From assembly GCF_000621625.1 (NCBI RefSeq), contig NZ_JHXV01000010.1, positions 1 through 64,000 on the forward strand: a stretch of DNA of 64,000 nucleotides. Reading direction: 5' to 3'. The notes below the pieces were generated by a model. The model saw nothing but the letters and a program-made list of their open reading frames with translations. It was not told the origin of the DNA and searched no databases. The stretch is from Crocinitomix catalasitica ATCC 23190 (GTDB taxonomy: Bacteria > Bacteroidota > Bacteroidia > Flavobacteriales_D > Crocinitomicaceae). Position numbers and translations under genes: made by a program. Below, in pieces: positions 47,425 to 55,966 of this stretch (position 1 is its first letter; each line of letters begins with the position of its first letter).

Positions 47425-47745
47425 ATGAATGATGTACTTAAATATTACCTCGAACTTGTTGATGAATGTGAGCGATTTGATAAAAAAGGAAAAACCGTTC
47501 CTTACACTTCTGCAAATGGACATATGTTTTCAGTAATTAATAAAGAAGGTCAATTAGGAATGAGGTTTTCAAACGCTGTTCAAGAAAAGTATTTTGAGAA
47601 ATACAAGACTAGTAATTTTATTTCCCATGGTTCCATTATGAAAGGTTATATCTTAATTACAGATGAGATGTTCGCTGATAAAGATAATTTGGTGGGATTA
47701 TTGAATGAAAGTTATGATTACGTAATGTCGCTTGAACCTAAGTAA
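47425..47745 (+). CDS. Probable TfoX-N-like small protein
   Basis: A 106-aa soluble protein. The pattern ANGHMFSVINKEGQLGMRFS, then ISHGSIMKGYILI, resembles the TfoX/Sxy N-terminal-domain family (small alpha/beta, often near GxMFG). The match is moderate only. ATG at 47425 is preferred over the TTG at 47413 that would add four residues. It overlaps nothing upstream and its stop lies 22 nt before the next ATG. In Proteobacteria TfoX affects competence; no such role is implied here. Confidence 0.5.
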   Translation: MNDVLKYYLELVDECERFDKKGKTVPYTSANGHMFSVINKEGQLGMRFSNAVQEKYFEKYKTSNFISHGSIMKGYILITDEMFADKDNLVGLLNESYDYVMSLEPK

Positions 47746-47767
47746 AAAAAGTTGTAGGAATTGTTTT

Positions 47768-48286
47768 ATGAGGTTTTATTCTAGGTTCATTATTGTCATA
47801 CTTTTGTTTTGTCTCGTAATTGTGGCATGTTCGAAAGTTGGTCAAAATGTCGAAAGGACAGATAATAATGAAGTCGTTCCAAAATTTCCCCAACTTTTTC
47901 CAACGAAACAATTGCGAGATTTTGAACATGATAAAAAAGCCAATCAATATGAATGGCAATTGTTGGGTAGTATTGATGATACCGATTTGACTTTTGAACG
48001 TCTTAAGGAAGAGGAGGAAGTACCCAAGAATAAATATATCTTTAATTTTAAAGACAGTAATGATATTCGAATTGGGTATAATTCAGATGCAACTTGTGCT
48101 GTTGGATTGGTTTATTTTGATTCTATTGATTGGAAGGAACAAAATAACCAAGTCGACTTATTTATTCGATATAAATACTTTAGTAATGAAGTCCAGTTTA
48201 TTATATATGGCCGATACAAAAGAATAGAAATTGATACGGATCGGTTTAAGCTAATACGAATCAGTAACTTGAAAGATGGCTTATAA
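47768..48286 (+). CDS. Lipoprotein of unknown function
   Basis: A 172-aa lipoprotein (hydrophobic segment ends LVIVACSK, likely lipidated Cys20). The mature part includes VVPKFPQLFPTKQLRDFEHDKK and a basic/aromatic C-terminal half (VDLFIRYKYFSNEVQF). No family recognised. ATG at 47768 is chosen; an upstream TTG at 47732 would overlap the previous gene and put a non-signal stretch before the hydrophobic core. Its stop lies 5 nt from the convergent oxidoreductase gene. Confidence 0.75.
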   Translation: MRFYSRFIIVILLFCLVIVACSKVGQNVERTDNNEVVPKFPQLFPTKQLRDFEHDKKANQYEWQLLGSIDDTDLTFERLKEEEEVPKNKYIFNFKDSNDIRIGYNSDATCAVGLVYFDSIDWKEQNNQVDLFIRYKYFSNEVQFIIYGRYKRIEIDTDRFKLIRISNLKDGL

Positions 48287-48291
48287 AGAGT

Positions 48292-49788
48292 CTACAAACG
48301 TTGTAAAGGTGTTTTAACACCGTCTACCAAGCTATAACATTCTAATTTATCTTTAAAAACAGAAGCTTTAAAAATCGATTTATTCATCAGCATTCTTACA
48401 CATTCTTGAACACCTTCAACAATAGAAGGGTGAGGGTGTACCAATTCAGCTAATTCACCAATTCCTTTTTCCATTTTGATCAGTAAAGCAACAGCTTCAA
48501 TCGCACTTGATGCATGTTCTCCAACTGCACGCATCCCAAGTATCTTCATTTCGGCATCGTTTTGAACAATAATTTTGAAGAATCCTTGTGTCTTTCTCAT
48601 AGCAATAGCTCTCGCCATAATCGAATAATCTAACTTCACTACTTTGCATGGAATGTTGTTTTCAATGCAATATTGCTCGTTAACACCAACTGCTGCAACC
48701 TCAGGTTCTAAGAACATGATGGTACAAACATTGTCATACGAAATGCGTGTTTGCTTATTCTCGAATATTTTTTCAACAGCGTGACGACCTTCAATTTCGC
48801 CCATGTTCACTAATGCTATATGACCAGAAACATCGCCAACAGCATAAATATTTGGAATATTAGTTCGGGTGTCATCATCTCCAATATGTCGATTGTTTTC
48901 ACCTTTTTTAATTCCAACTGCTTCTAAACCTATATTTGTGTAATTCGATTCACGCCCAACTGATAAAAGCGCTCGCTCTACGCGAATAATCTCTTTTTTA
49001 CCATCACAAGTAATCTCATATTCAACTTCGCCGTTTACAATCTGCATACGGTCTAGTTGTGCATCATGATGAATAGTAACGCCTCGTTTTTCTAGATTTT
49101 TAGAAACAATTTCTGATATATCTTCATCTTCAAAAGGTAAGATTCTGTTGGCACGGTCAATTAAGTATACCTTTGTTTTGCCAAAATTTGAGAATATGGT
49201 CGCATATTCACAACCGATTACACCGGCACCAACTATAACTAAACTCTTTGGATAGTCCTCTAACGATTCAATTCCATCACTGGTCATGATAATCGATTCA
49301 TCTACTTCAATATTGTGAATTTTGCGAGGGGAACTACCAGTAGCGATTATAATATTATCCGTTTCTAAAAGAATTTCTTCTGAATCTCTTGTTCTATTGA
49401 TTGCAACTTTGGTTGGACTTAAAATTTTTCCATAACCTCTAATGTATGAAAACAGGTCTTTTCGTTGGTTCTTTAATAGTTTGATATGACAGGAGTATTG
49501 GAATTTACGCTCGAATGTAGCTTCATCCAATGTTTTCTTAACTTCTTTCCATGATATTTCGAAAGGCTTTCGTCCTAAAGAAACAATAGTTTCATTGACA
49601 TTTTTTACCCTTTGTGATAATTCCCATAAAGTTTTCGAACTTAATGCACCATTATATACACCAGCACCTCCAACTTTAGCTTTTTCAACAAGGCATACGC
49701 GTTTTCCAAAATCAATTGCGCGCATCGCAGCCGCGTAGCCCGCTGGGCCACCTCCGATAACTACGAGATCGTATTTAGAGTCATCCAT
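48292..49788 (-). CDS. Lipoamide dehydrogenase-like flavoprotein without the redox disulfide
   Basis: A 498-aa pyridine-nucleotide disulfide oxidoreductase-fold protein. Seen: FAD-binding VVIGGGPAGYAAAMRA (about 9-24), the NAD-binding VIVGAGVIGCEYATIF (about 178), YAVGDVSGHIALVN, and the C-terminal HPHPSIVE (His453, Glu458), matching the catalytic His-Glu dyad. The site where lipoamide dehydrogenase has GGTCLNVGCIPSK reads GGAGVYNGALSSK here (40-52), so both redox cysteines are replaced (Gly43, Ala48). The fold is intact but it cannot do disulfide chemistry; related proteins without the Cys pair act as dehydrogenases or transhydrogenases (inference). Divergent from the YkgJ-like gene. Confidence 0.85.
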   Translation of the reverse strand: MDDSKYDLVVIGGGPAGYAAAMRAIDFGKRVCLVEKAKVGGAGVYNGALSSKTLWELSQRVKNVNETIVSLGRKPFEISWKEVKKTLDEATFERKFQYSCHIKLLKNQRKDLFSYIRGYGKILSPTKVAINRTRDSEEILLETDNIIIATGSSPRKIHNIEVDESIIMTSDGIESLEDYPKSLVIVGAGVIGCEYATIFSNFGKTKVYLIDRANRILPFEDEDISEIVSKNLEKRGVTIHHDAQLDRMQIVNGEVEYEITCDGKKEIIRVERALLSVGRESNYTNIGLEAVGIKKGENNRHIGDDDTRTNIPNIYAVGDVSGHIALVNMGEIEGRHAVEKIFENKQTRISYDNVCTIMFLEPEVAAVGVNEQYCIENNIPCKVVKLDYSIMARAIAMRKTQGFFKIIVQNDAEMKILGMRAVGEHASSAIEAVALLIKMEKGIGELAELVHPHPSIVEGVQECVRMLMNKSIFKASVFKDKLECYSLVDGVKTPLQRL

Positions 49789-49849
49789 TTAAACGTTTTA
49801 ATCAGAAGGTGAAGATAAGAATATTATTAGAATTGTTGAGATAATGTGC

Positions 49850-49857
49850 ATCTTTGC
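49850..49857 (+). promoter_or_regulatory. Near-consensus -7 for the YkgJ-like gene
   Basis: CATCTTTG, one mismatch to TAnnTTTG. The expected transcript starts about at the GTG 49861, so a very short or leaderless mRNA is possible. Confidence 0.4.
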
Positions 49858-49860
49858 AAA

Positions 49861-50346
49861 GTGGAAGAAAATCTAAGTAATTTATTAAATCAAACTGCGG
49901 CTCAGAAAAAGCTTAATGCTGACTTCTTGAAAAGAGCCAAGAAAAAACCGAAAAAAATAGTTGATTCTTTATTTCATGAAGAACATGAGAAAGTATTTGC
50001 TAAAATTGATTGCCTTGATTGTGCTAATTGTTGTAAAACGACGAGTCCAATTTTTACAGATCAAGATATAAAACGTTTGTCAGGTCTTTTCAAAATGAAA
50101 AAACATAGTTTCATTTCTGAATATTTACGTCTAGATAGTGATGATGATTATGTATTAAAATCGTCACCTTGTCCTTTCTTGAATGCCGATAATACATGTT
50201 TTGTTTATGATGTTCGTCCACAAGCATGTAGAGAGTATCCGCACACAAATAGAAAAAATATGTTTCAAATTCTAGATTTAACACGTGAAAACTCATTGGT
50301 TTGTCCGGCTGTAGCTTCAATTGTTAACAATATTCGAGGGTTATAG
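49861..50346 (+). CDS. YkgJ-family cysteine-cluster protein, GTG start
   Basis: A 161-aa protein with the conserved cysteine cluster CLDCANCCKTT (about 51-60), then SPCPFLNADNTCFVYDVRPQACREYP (about 103-128) and VCPAV (about 151). The family binds zinc or iron-sulfur type metal through these cysteines; function is not established. Family members begin with a short ExLxxLxxxAxxKKxxN stretch, which fits the GTG at 49861 (EENLSNLLNQTAAQKKLNA). An earlier GTG at 49846 would start upstream of the promoter-like element. Divergent from the flavoprotein gene. Confidence 0.85.
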   Translation: MEENLSNLLNQTAAQKKLNADFLKRAKKKPKKIVDSLFHEEHEKVFAKIDCLDCANCCKTTSPIFTDQDIKRLSGLFKMKKHSFISEYLRLDSDDDYVLKSSPCPFLNADNTCFVYDVRPQACREYPHTNRKNMFQILDLTRENSLVCPAVASIVNNIRGL

Positions 50347-50455
50347 TTTTGTTTTATATACTTGTTAATAAGCTTGGTATGGACTATTTTTACAGCGGAT
50401 GTATAGTTTTTTAAAAATTTAACGTTAATAAGTACTTCCAAAATAATATAGATGA

Positions 50456-50467
50456 ACCTTTAAGGTT
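50456..50467. promoter_or_regulatory. Operator-like inverted repeat upstream of the SiaB-like gene
   Basis: AACCTT and AAGGTT separated by one base (about 50455-50467), about 53 nt before the ATG at 50520. The rest of the 173-nt gap is AT-rich with no gene. Weak evidence. Confidence 0.3.
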
Positions 50468-50519
50468 AGATATTTATTTTTTATATTTCGGAATAATATT
50501 TGTGTACATAAAAACCAAG

Positions 50520-51095
50520 ATGTTACAGAAAAACACTTTACTGGAAAAATGTAGTGCTAGATTTCAAAAGATCTTTGGTGATTATAACGTGCATGCGGAC
50601 GGTAAAATTATAGTGTCTCATTTTGGAGAATTCTCTCAAGACCTCGTAAATTCATTATCTACTAACATCGAGGAAATCATGTTAGATTCAGGTGATAAAA
50701 AAGGTGTCCTCAAAAAAGTATTCAGTATCTTAGTTGAAGGTCTTCAGAATATTCGAATTCATGGCGAACGTGACGAAAACAAACAGCAAATATCTTTTTT
50801 AATTGTTTTACAAAAGGATGAAGACTATAAAGTGACCTTTGGGAACTTAGTTAAAAAATCGAATATTGATAAAATTGAAGCACGAATCGATAAATTGAAC
50901 AAAATGGATCGCGCTGAAATTAAATCATTGTATATGGATACTTTGTCAAATGGCGTAATGTCGAATAAAGGTGGTGCTGGATTAGGTTTTATAACAATGG
51001 CTTTGAAGTCTCAAAATCAAATCAAATATCTTGAAGAAGAAGTTTCTGAAGATTTATTAATATTCTCACAAACAATTACTGTTAATAGAGAGTAA
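50520..51095 (+). CDS. SiaB-like (DUF6272-type) ATPase-fold regulator
   Basis: A 191-aa protein. ILVEGLQNIRIHGE (about 80-93; the N-box of GHKL kinase folds) and GGAGLGFITMALKSQ (about 157-171; the G2-box) mark a histidine-kinase-like ATPase fold, as in SiaB anti-anti-sigma-type kinases and DUF6272 proteins. The family phosphorylates a small partner that is in turn dephosphorylated by a PP2C phosphatase; a SpoIIE-type phosphatase is at 41-44 kb (the link is inference). ATG at 50520 (MLQKNTLLEK); a GTG 18 nt earlier also exists. No partner STAS-like gene is nearby. Confidence 0.6.
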   Translation: MLQKNTLLEKCSARFQKIFGDYNVHADGKIIVSHFGEFSQDLVNSLSTNIEEIMLDSGDKKGVLKKVFSILVEGLQNIRIHGERDENKQQISFLIVLQKDEDYKVTFGNLVKKSNIDKIEARIDKLNKMDRAEIKSLYMDTLSNGVMSNKGGAGLGFITMALKSQNQIKYLEEEVSEDLLIFSQTITVNRE

Positions 51096-51100
51096 TACTT

Positions 51101-52252
51101 TTACTCTTTTATTAGTTTATTTTTTGTCACTAACCTTTCATACAATTCTTCATACATTGGTAATACCGATGCTAAACTAAAGTTTTTTGAGTGTTCATAA
51201 GCTTGTTTCTTAAAGCGTGCTAAAGTTTCTGTGTCTTTTAGAATAGAAAGTGCGTTCTTAGCCATTTCATCAACATCACCAACATTACTTAAATAACCTG
51301 AATAACCATTCTTGTTGACTTCTGGTAATCCACCAGAATTTGAGGATATAACTGGTACGCCAGATGCTAAAGCTTCCAAAGCGGCTAGACCAAAACTTTC
51401 TGTTTGTGAAGGCAAAATGAATAAGTCACTAATCGAATAAATTTCATTTGCAGATTGAACACTTCCCATCATATCAACATCTCCACAAACACCTAATTCC
51501 TGGCATAATTGCTCAATTTTATAACGTTCTGGTCCATCACCGGCTAAAATTAACTTAGCTGGAACTTTTTTACGGATTCTGTGAAATATTTGAACAACAT
51601 CTTCAATTCGTTTTACTTTTCTAAAATTGGAAACATGACTAATAACAAATTCTCCATTGGGAGCGATCGACTTTCTTCTGGCTTTGTCATCTTCTGTCGC
51701 TACATTGCTATAATGTGTATGTTGAATGAAATTTGGAATTACTTCAATGTCTCTTTCAATCTTGAAATGTCTATATGTATCCTGTTTTAAACTTTCTGAA
51801 ACTACGCTAACAGCATCCGACTTATTGATGCTAAAGGTAATTACAGGTTCGAATGATGGTTGTTTACCTACCAATGTAATATCTGTACCGTGCAAAGTTG
51901 TAATATAAGGAATGTCTATTTGATGTGTTTTTAATATTTGCTGTGCAAAATAAGCAGCAGAAGCATGCGGTATGGCATAATGGCAATGCAGAATGTCAAG
52001 GTTTTCATATCTTGTTACATCGACCAGTTTACTCGTTAACGCCAATTCGTATGGTTGGTAATCAAAAAGAGGGTAGTTAAACGGTCTTACTTCGTGGTAG
52101 CGAATGTTAGGAAGAAAATGATCTAATTTAACTGGATGATTATACGAAATAAAGTGGACTTCATGACCTTTTTCAGCTAATGCCTTGCCTAATTCTGTTG
52201 CTACAATTCCACTTCCACCAAATGTTGGGTATAATACTATTCCTATTTTCAT
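51101..52252 (-). CDS. bshA: N-acetyl-alpha-glucosaminyl L-malate synthase
   Basis: A 383-aa GT4-family glycosyltransferase, the first enzyme of bacillithiol synthesis, joining UDP-GlcNAc to L-malate. Seen: IGIVLYPTFGGSGIVATELG at the N-terminus, characteristic of BshA; LHCHYAIPHASAAY; TTLHGTDITLVG; VSNFRKVKRIEDV; AGDGPERYKIE; and FGLAALEALASGVPVISS with the conserved EALxxG donor-site motif. bshB and bshC are not in this window. A perfect -7 (TAACTTTG) lies about 70 nt upstream, with a short hairpin in the leader. Confidence 0.95.
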   Translation of the reverse strand: MKIGIVLYPTFGGSGIVATELGKALAEKGHEVHFISYNHPVKLDHFLPNIRYHEVRPFNYPLFDYQPYELALTSKLVDVTRYENLDILHCHYAIPHASAAYFAQQILKTHQIDIPYITTLHGTDITLVGKQPSFEPVITFSINKSDAVSVVSESLKQDTYRHFKIERDIEVIPNFIQHTHYSNVATEDDKARRKSIAPNGEFVISHVSNFRKVKRIEDVVQIFHRIRKKVPAKLILAGDGPERYKIEQLCQELGVCGDVDMMGSVQSANEIYSISDLFILPSQTESFGLAALEALASGVPVISSNSGGLPEVNKNGYSGYLSNVGDVDEMAKNALSILKDTETLARFKKQAYEHSKNFSLASVLPMYEELYERLVTKNKLIKE

Positions 52253-52270
52253 TTAATTCTTTTTCATTTG

Positions 52271-52283
52271 CGACCTTTGGTCG
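52271..52283 (-). promoter_or_regulatory. Short hairpin in the bshA leader
   Basis: CGACC / GGTCG with a 3-nt loop, inside the leader of the minus-strand bshA transcript. Five base pairs only; function unknown. Confidence 0.3.
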
Positions 52284-52317
52284 TTTGTATGTTTATTATC
52301 CTTACAATCTAAAAAGT

Positions 52318-52325
52318 CAAAGTTA
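52318..52325 (-). promoter_or_regulatory. -7 element for bshA
   Basis: The minus strand reads TAACTTTG. It follows the hairpin ATTGAAG/CTTCAAT (52329-52348), which could end the upstream gene. Confidence 0.6.
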
Positions 52326-52328
52326 AGC

Positions 52329-52348
52329 ATTGAAGGACTAGCTTCAAT
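52329..52348 (-). terminator. Possible terminator hairpin after the GH3 gene
   Basis: Perfect 7-bp stem ATTGAAG (52329-52335) / CTTCAAT (52342-52348) with a 6-nt loop, 11 nt past the GH3 stop. The T-tract on the minus strand is poor, so termination is uncertain. Confidence 0.4.
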
Positions 52349-52358
52349 ACTTCTTTCG

Positions 52359-55337
52359 TTAATTTATTGGTAAATCATTCATGAACGACTGGTAGATAAT
52401 ATCTTGTATTTTGGTTCGGTACCCTTCTTTTACGATTTGCCAATTCTCTGCATTTGGATAAACTCTATTGCTTAAAAACACATAAACAATGCCATTCTCA
52501 GGATCGGCCCAAGTTAATGTGCCTGTAAACCCTGAATGTCCAAAACTTGTTAAAGAAACCTTATCGCATGTAGGTCCTCCATTTAAAGATTGTACAGGTT
52601 TGTCGAATCCTGCACCTCTTCTGTTTTTAGGACAAAATTGACAGCGTGTGAAATCTGAAATTATTGATGGTGACAGGATTTGTTCTCCCATATACCTTCC
52701 ATCATTAATTAACATATACATCAATGCTCCCAAATCTTCGGCATTGGAAAAAAGTCCAGCATGACCACCAACACCACCTTGCATGGCTGCTCCAGGATCA
52801 TGAACATTACCCCAAACCAATTGTTTTCTATAAATCGAATCTAGTTCTGTCGGGGCAATTTGATCTAAATCGAATGAATAAGTAGGGTGGTAGCCCATTG
52901 TCGCCAAATGCATTAGTTTGTAAAAAGTCGAATCAACAAAATCCTCTAACTTTTGTCCCGTTTGACGTTCTATAATCTCTTTGAAAAAATAATAACCTAA
53001 ATCTGAATATTTGTACTTCTTTTTGATCAACTTTTGTGCAATTAAAGTATCAAACATCATATCGTTATAATCAGAACGTATAAATAGGTTTTCAGCGACT
53101 TTATTTCCGAATACTGCAGACGAGTCTGTACTATAGATGGTGTCATTCAGTTGGCCCTTACTCATTGTTTTGGCATAAAAAGGAATCCAAGGAAAAAGTC
53201 CCGCTTGATGCGCTAACATTTCTCTTAAAACCATATTCTGGTAAGGAGTAGAATCAACAATTTCGGGAAGGTAATCCGTTAATCTTTTGTCTAAATCAAT
53301 TTGTCCGGATTCAACCAGTTTTATCAGTGAAATGGTTGTACTGGCTATCTTGGTGATCGATGCTAAATCATAAATTGTATTGTTTTGAACTGGGCTTTTT
53401 TTGTCGTAAGTAAAATTACCGAATGACTTATTGTAAAATATCTGTCCATCTTTAATGGCTAAGACTTGACAACCCGGAAAAGCTTTTGTTCGAATACCCG
53501 TTTTCACCAATTCGTCTATTCCTTTTAATTTTTCGCTATCAGCACCTACTTCTCCAGGACTGGCATATGATAAACGAATTTTTTCGGGGTAGGATAGGCC
53601 AAATCCAGCTTTAAACTCTTCAGATGCTGTCACTGGTAATTTTCCTTTTGGTTGAATTGCACCGAATAAAGCTTGTGCAGCAGCATTATTTGTCTCGTCG
53701 TTGTCTTGATAGGCAACTAAAAATGCTTTGGTATCTTTTAATGGACCAAATTTGTCTATTACATAAGGATTACCAAATAGAATAGTGATGACTTCCTTTT
53801 CGTGACTTAGTTTTTGATGAATCGCTATTGCTTGACGGGTAATACCAAAATTACGTGCCGGATTATTATTGGTACGGTGGAATGCAATAATGATTCTTTC
53901 AAATTTGCCGCATTCAGCTAATAATGCCAATTCGTCTTTGGCTGATAATGATCGTGGAATTTGAATTTGTTCGATTGCACTGAATTGATGTATTCCATCG
54001 ATAAAGGCATTTTTCTCCGTTCCGCCAATGTTTAAATAAACAGTTTTTTTATCTGACAAATCTTTGAAGGGGAGAATATCTCTTTCATTTTTGATTAGTG
54101 TTAAGGCAGACTTATTTAGGTTTTTATTCAATCCATTATACGAATCGAGGTTTAGTCTTGGAATTAAATTTTTAGTATCAATAGGTTGGTATTGATTTAA
54201 TCCGACCCATTCTTTTGCTTTTAGTACTTTTAAACATCTTTCGTCTATAACAGCTTGACTTAGTTCTCCACTTAATATTGCTGCTTCTATTTTATCAATT
54301 CCAGCGCTTACATTTGCGGGGAATAATAGAATGTCATCTCCTGCTAGAATAGCTTTTACATTAATTTCATCTGAATTATAATGCGCTGAAACGCCGTTCA
54401 TATTTAAAGCATCAGTGAATATTAATCCTTCAAATCCTAAACTGTCTTTTAATAATCCGTTTACAATTTTATTCGATAAAGTAGAGGCTTGATCTGGAGT
54501 ATCATCCAATGATGGAATGGATAAATGTGCCACCATCATACTTGCAAGGCCTCCTTTAATTAATTGTCTAAAGGGGTAAAGTTCTATGTCGTTGAGGCGT
54601 TCATAACTATGCATGATGGTCGGCAAGGCTTTATGAGAGTCAGTATCCGTATCGCCGTGACCAGGAAAGTGTTTACCACAAGCTATAATTCCTGCGTCTT
54701 GCATACCATTCATATATGCCATTCCCAATTTAGTCACATTCAATTTCTCTTCACCAAAAGCCCTATTATTAATCACTGGATTTGCAGGATTGTTATTGAC
54801 GTCGATAACTGGAGCAAAATTGACATGTATCCCCATGGTTTTGCATTGCGCGGCAATATCGGTTCCCATCTTATAAAGTAAGCTTTCATCTTGAATGGCA
54901 CCTAACGTCATCTGTCGAGGATAAGAAACCGTCGAATCTAAACGCATTGCCAGTCCCCATTCGCCATCTATGGCAATCATTAATGGGGTTTTAGAAATGC
55001 TTTGATATCTATTGGTCAAATTAGCTTGAGCAGTAGGCGTTCCCTTAAAAAATATCAGTCCACCAATCTTTTCTTTCTCTAATAATGTCGCTATTGATTT
55101 TTCATGAGCGACCTCTTTATTTGAATATGCAGCAACCATAAATAATTGTGCAATTCTTTCTCTTGGTGTTAGACTATTAAAAACAGAATCGGCCCATGTA
55201 CTTTTAACACTTAAAAAAGCAGGAGCTTTACCAACTGTTAAATTGTCAGGTTGAATTTGTGCGCTAAGATTAATACTAAATAAAAGCATCAATAAACTAG
55301 TAAAAGCAGTAATAGTAAGCGTTTTGATGTAGGGCAT
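52359..55337 (-). CDS. GH3 glycosidase fused to a serine hydrolase
   Basis: A 992-aa exported protein (signal peptide about 1-26, ends NLSAQ; ATG 55337). The N-terminal GH3 domain (about 55-390) has FAPVIDVNNNP, GKHFPGHGDTDTDSHKA (the NagZ-type acid/base and binding motif) and FTDALNMNGV with the nucleophile Asp. The GH3 C-terminal domain follows (about 400-590). The last about 400 residues are a penicillin-binding-protein/beta-lactamase-like serine hydrolase: DLASITKIAST (SxxK), YKYSDLGYYF (YxD/N) and FGHSGFTGT (HxG). This fusion is known in Bacteroidota and probably acts on cell-wall or peptidoglycan sugar material in the periplasm. Confidence 0.93.
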   Translation of the reverse strand: MPYIKTLTITAFTSLLMLLFSINLSAQIQPDNLTVGKAPAFLSVKSTWADSVFNSLTPRERIAQLFMVAAYSNKEVAHEKSIATLLEKEKIGGLIFFKGTPTAQANLTNRYQSISKTPLMIAIDGEWGLAMRLDSTVSYPRQMTLGAIQDESLLYKMGTDIAAQCKTMGIHVNFAPVIDVNNNPANPVINNRAFGEEKLNVTKLGMAYMNGMQDAGIIACGKHFPGHGDTDTDSHKALPTIMHSYERLNDIELYPFRQLIKGGLASMMVAHLSIPSLDDTPDQASTLSNKIVNGLLKDSLGFEGLIFTDALNMNGVSAHYNSDEINVKAILAGDDILLFPANVSAGIDKIEAAILSGELSQAVIDERCLKVLKAKEWVGLNQYQPIDTKNLIPRLNLDSYNGLNKNLNKSALTLIKNERDILPFKDLSDKKTVYLNIGGTEKNAFIDGIHQFSAIEQIQIPRSLSAKDELALLAECGKFERIIIAFHRTNNNPARNFGITRQAIAIHQKLSHEKEVITILFGNPYVIDKFGPLKDTKAFLVAYQDNDETNNAAAQALFGAIQPKGKLPVTASEEFKAGFGLSYPEKIRLSYASPGEVGADSEKLKGIDELVKTGIRTKAFPGCQVLAIKDGQIFYNKSFGNFTYDKKSPVQNNTIYDLASITKIASTTISLIKLVESGQIDLDKRLTDYLPEIVDSTPYQNMVLREMLAHQAGLFPWIPFYAKTMSKGQLNDTIYSTDSSAVFGNKVAENLFIRSDYNDMMFDTLIAQKLIKKKYKYSDLGYYFFKEIIERQTGQKLEDFVDSTFYKLMHLATMGYHPTYSFDLDQIAPTELDSIYRKQLVWGNVHDPGAAMQGGVGGHAGLFSNAEDLGALMYMLINDGRYMGEQILSPSIISDFTRCQFCPKNRRGAGFDKPVQSLNGGPTCDKVSLTSFGHSGFTGTLTWADPENGIVYVFLSNRVYPNAENWQIVKEGYRTKIQDIIYQSFMNDLPIN

Positions 55338-55627
55338 AAAATAAATTATATAAGAATTACACGAAAGTATACATTTGATCTTGCATAAACCTTGCCATGG
55401 CACAAGATTTGTCCACATATTGAAGTGTATTATTAAATATTAATTGAAATTACTTTGTTACTGGTCATTTTTTACACCTTAAAATATGAACCTTTTTATC
55501 CTGTTTTCATAGTATTTAATGAAGTTAATCTCATTATATTTGTAAAACAAGTACTATTTATTATCCGTTAATCTGGCGCATTTTTTGTGTATAATTAAAT
55601 GGATATTAATTCTTAAAATGGAAGTGT
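55338..55627. other. 290-nt intergenic region with one plus-strand promoter
   Basis: Apart from a -7 element at 55535-55542 for the next gene nothing gene-like was seen. The stretch is AT-rich and divergent between the GH3 gene and the mutL operon. Confidence 0.6.
55535..55542 (+). promoter_or_regulatory. -7 element for the mutL operon
   Basis: TATATTTG matches TAnnTTTG, 85 nt before the ATG at 55628. Confidence 0.55.
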
Positions 55628-55963
55628 ATGGATTGGAATAGGTTATCGATGTTTAAATTGGGAAACCGACATAAAAGGTTTGAATATGTACCAAGATATT
55701 ATGATCCACGTAAAGAGGCTTTAGAAAAGAAAATTAAACAAGCTCAGGCCGAGGCGAAAGGGACGAAAGACAATGATAATATTGCGCGTGAGATTAAATT
55801 TAAATCGACTATAGAAGATAGATGGGGTGATTTGAATGTTAAGAAACAACGTTCAAATTCAAATTTGAGACTCATCTTAATTTTAGGTGTAATTATTGGA
55901 ATCTTTTATTATTTGTTTGTTGGCATTGATGCAGCAGGTATGCTGATTGAAAAATTAAAATAG
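55628..55963 (+). CDS. Small membrane protein upstream of mutL
   Basis: A 111-aa protein: a basic soluble N-terminus (KRFEYVPRYYDPRKEALEKKIKQAQ), then a charged middle (REIKFKSTIEDRWGD), and a C-terminal membrane helix (LRLILILGVIIGIFYYLF, about 81-98) with a short tail. I recall this kind of gene directly before mutL in other Flavobacteriales, with misleading product names in databases; no function is known. ATG at 55628, three bases between its stop and the mutL ATG, so it is probably co-transcribed. Confidence 0.75.
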   Translation: MDWNRLSMFKLGNRHKRFEYVPRYYDPRKEALEKKIKQAQAEAKGTKDNDNIAREIKFKSTIEDRWGDLNVKKQRSNSNLRLILILGVIIGIFYYLFVGIDAAGMLIEKLK

Positions 55964-55966
55964 AGA

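Noticed and set aside
55628-55963. Riboflavin synthase subunit
   Set aside because: From memory, similar genes are labelled this way in databases, but the 111-aa sequence has a C-terminal membrane helix and no riboflavin synthase motif.
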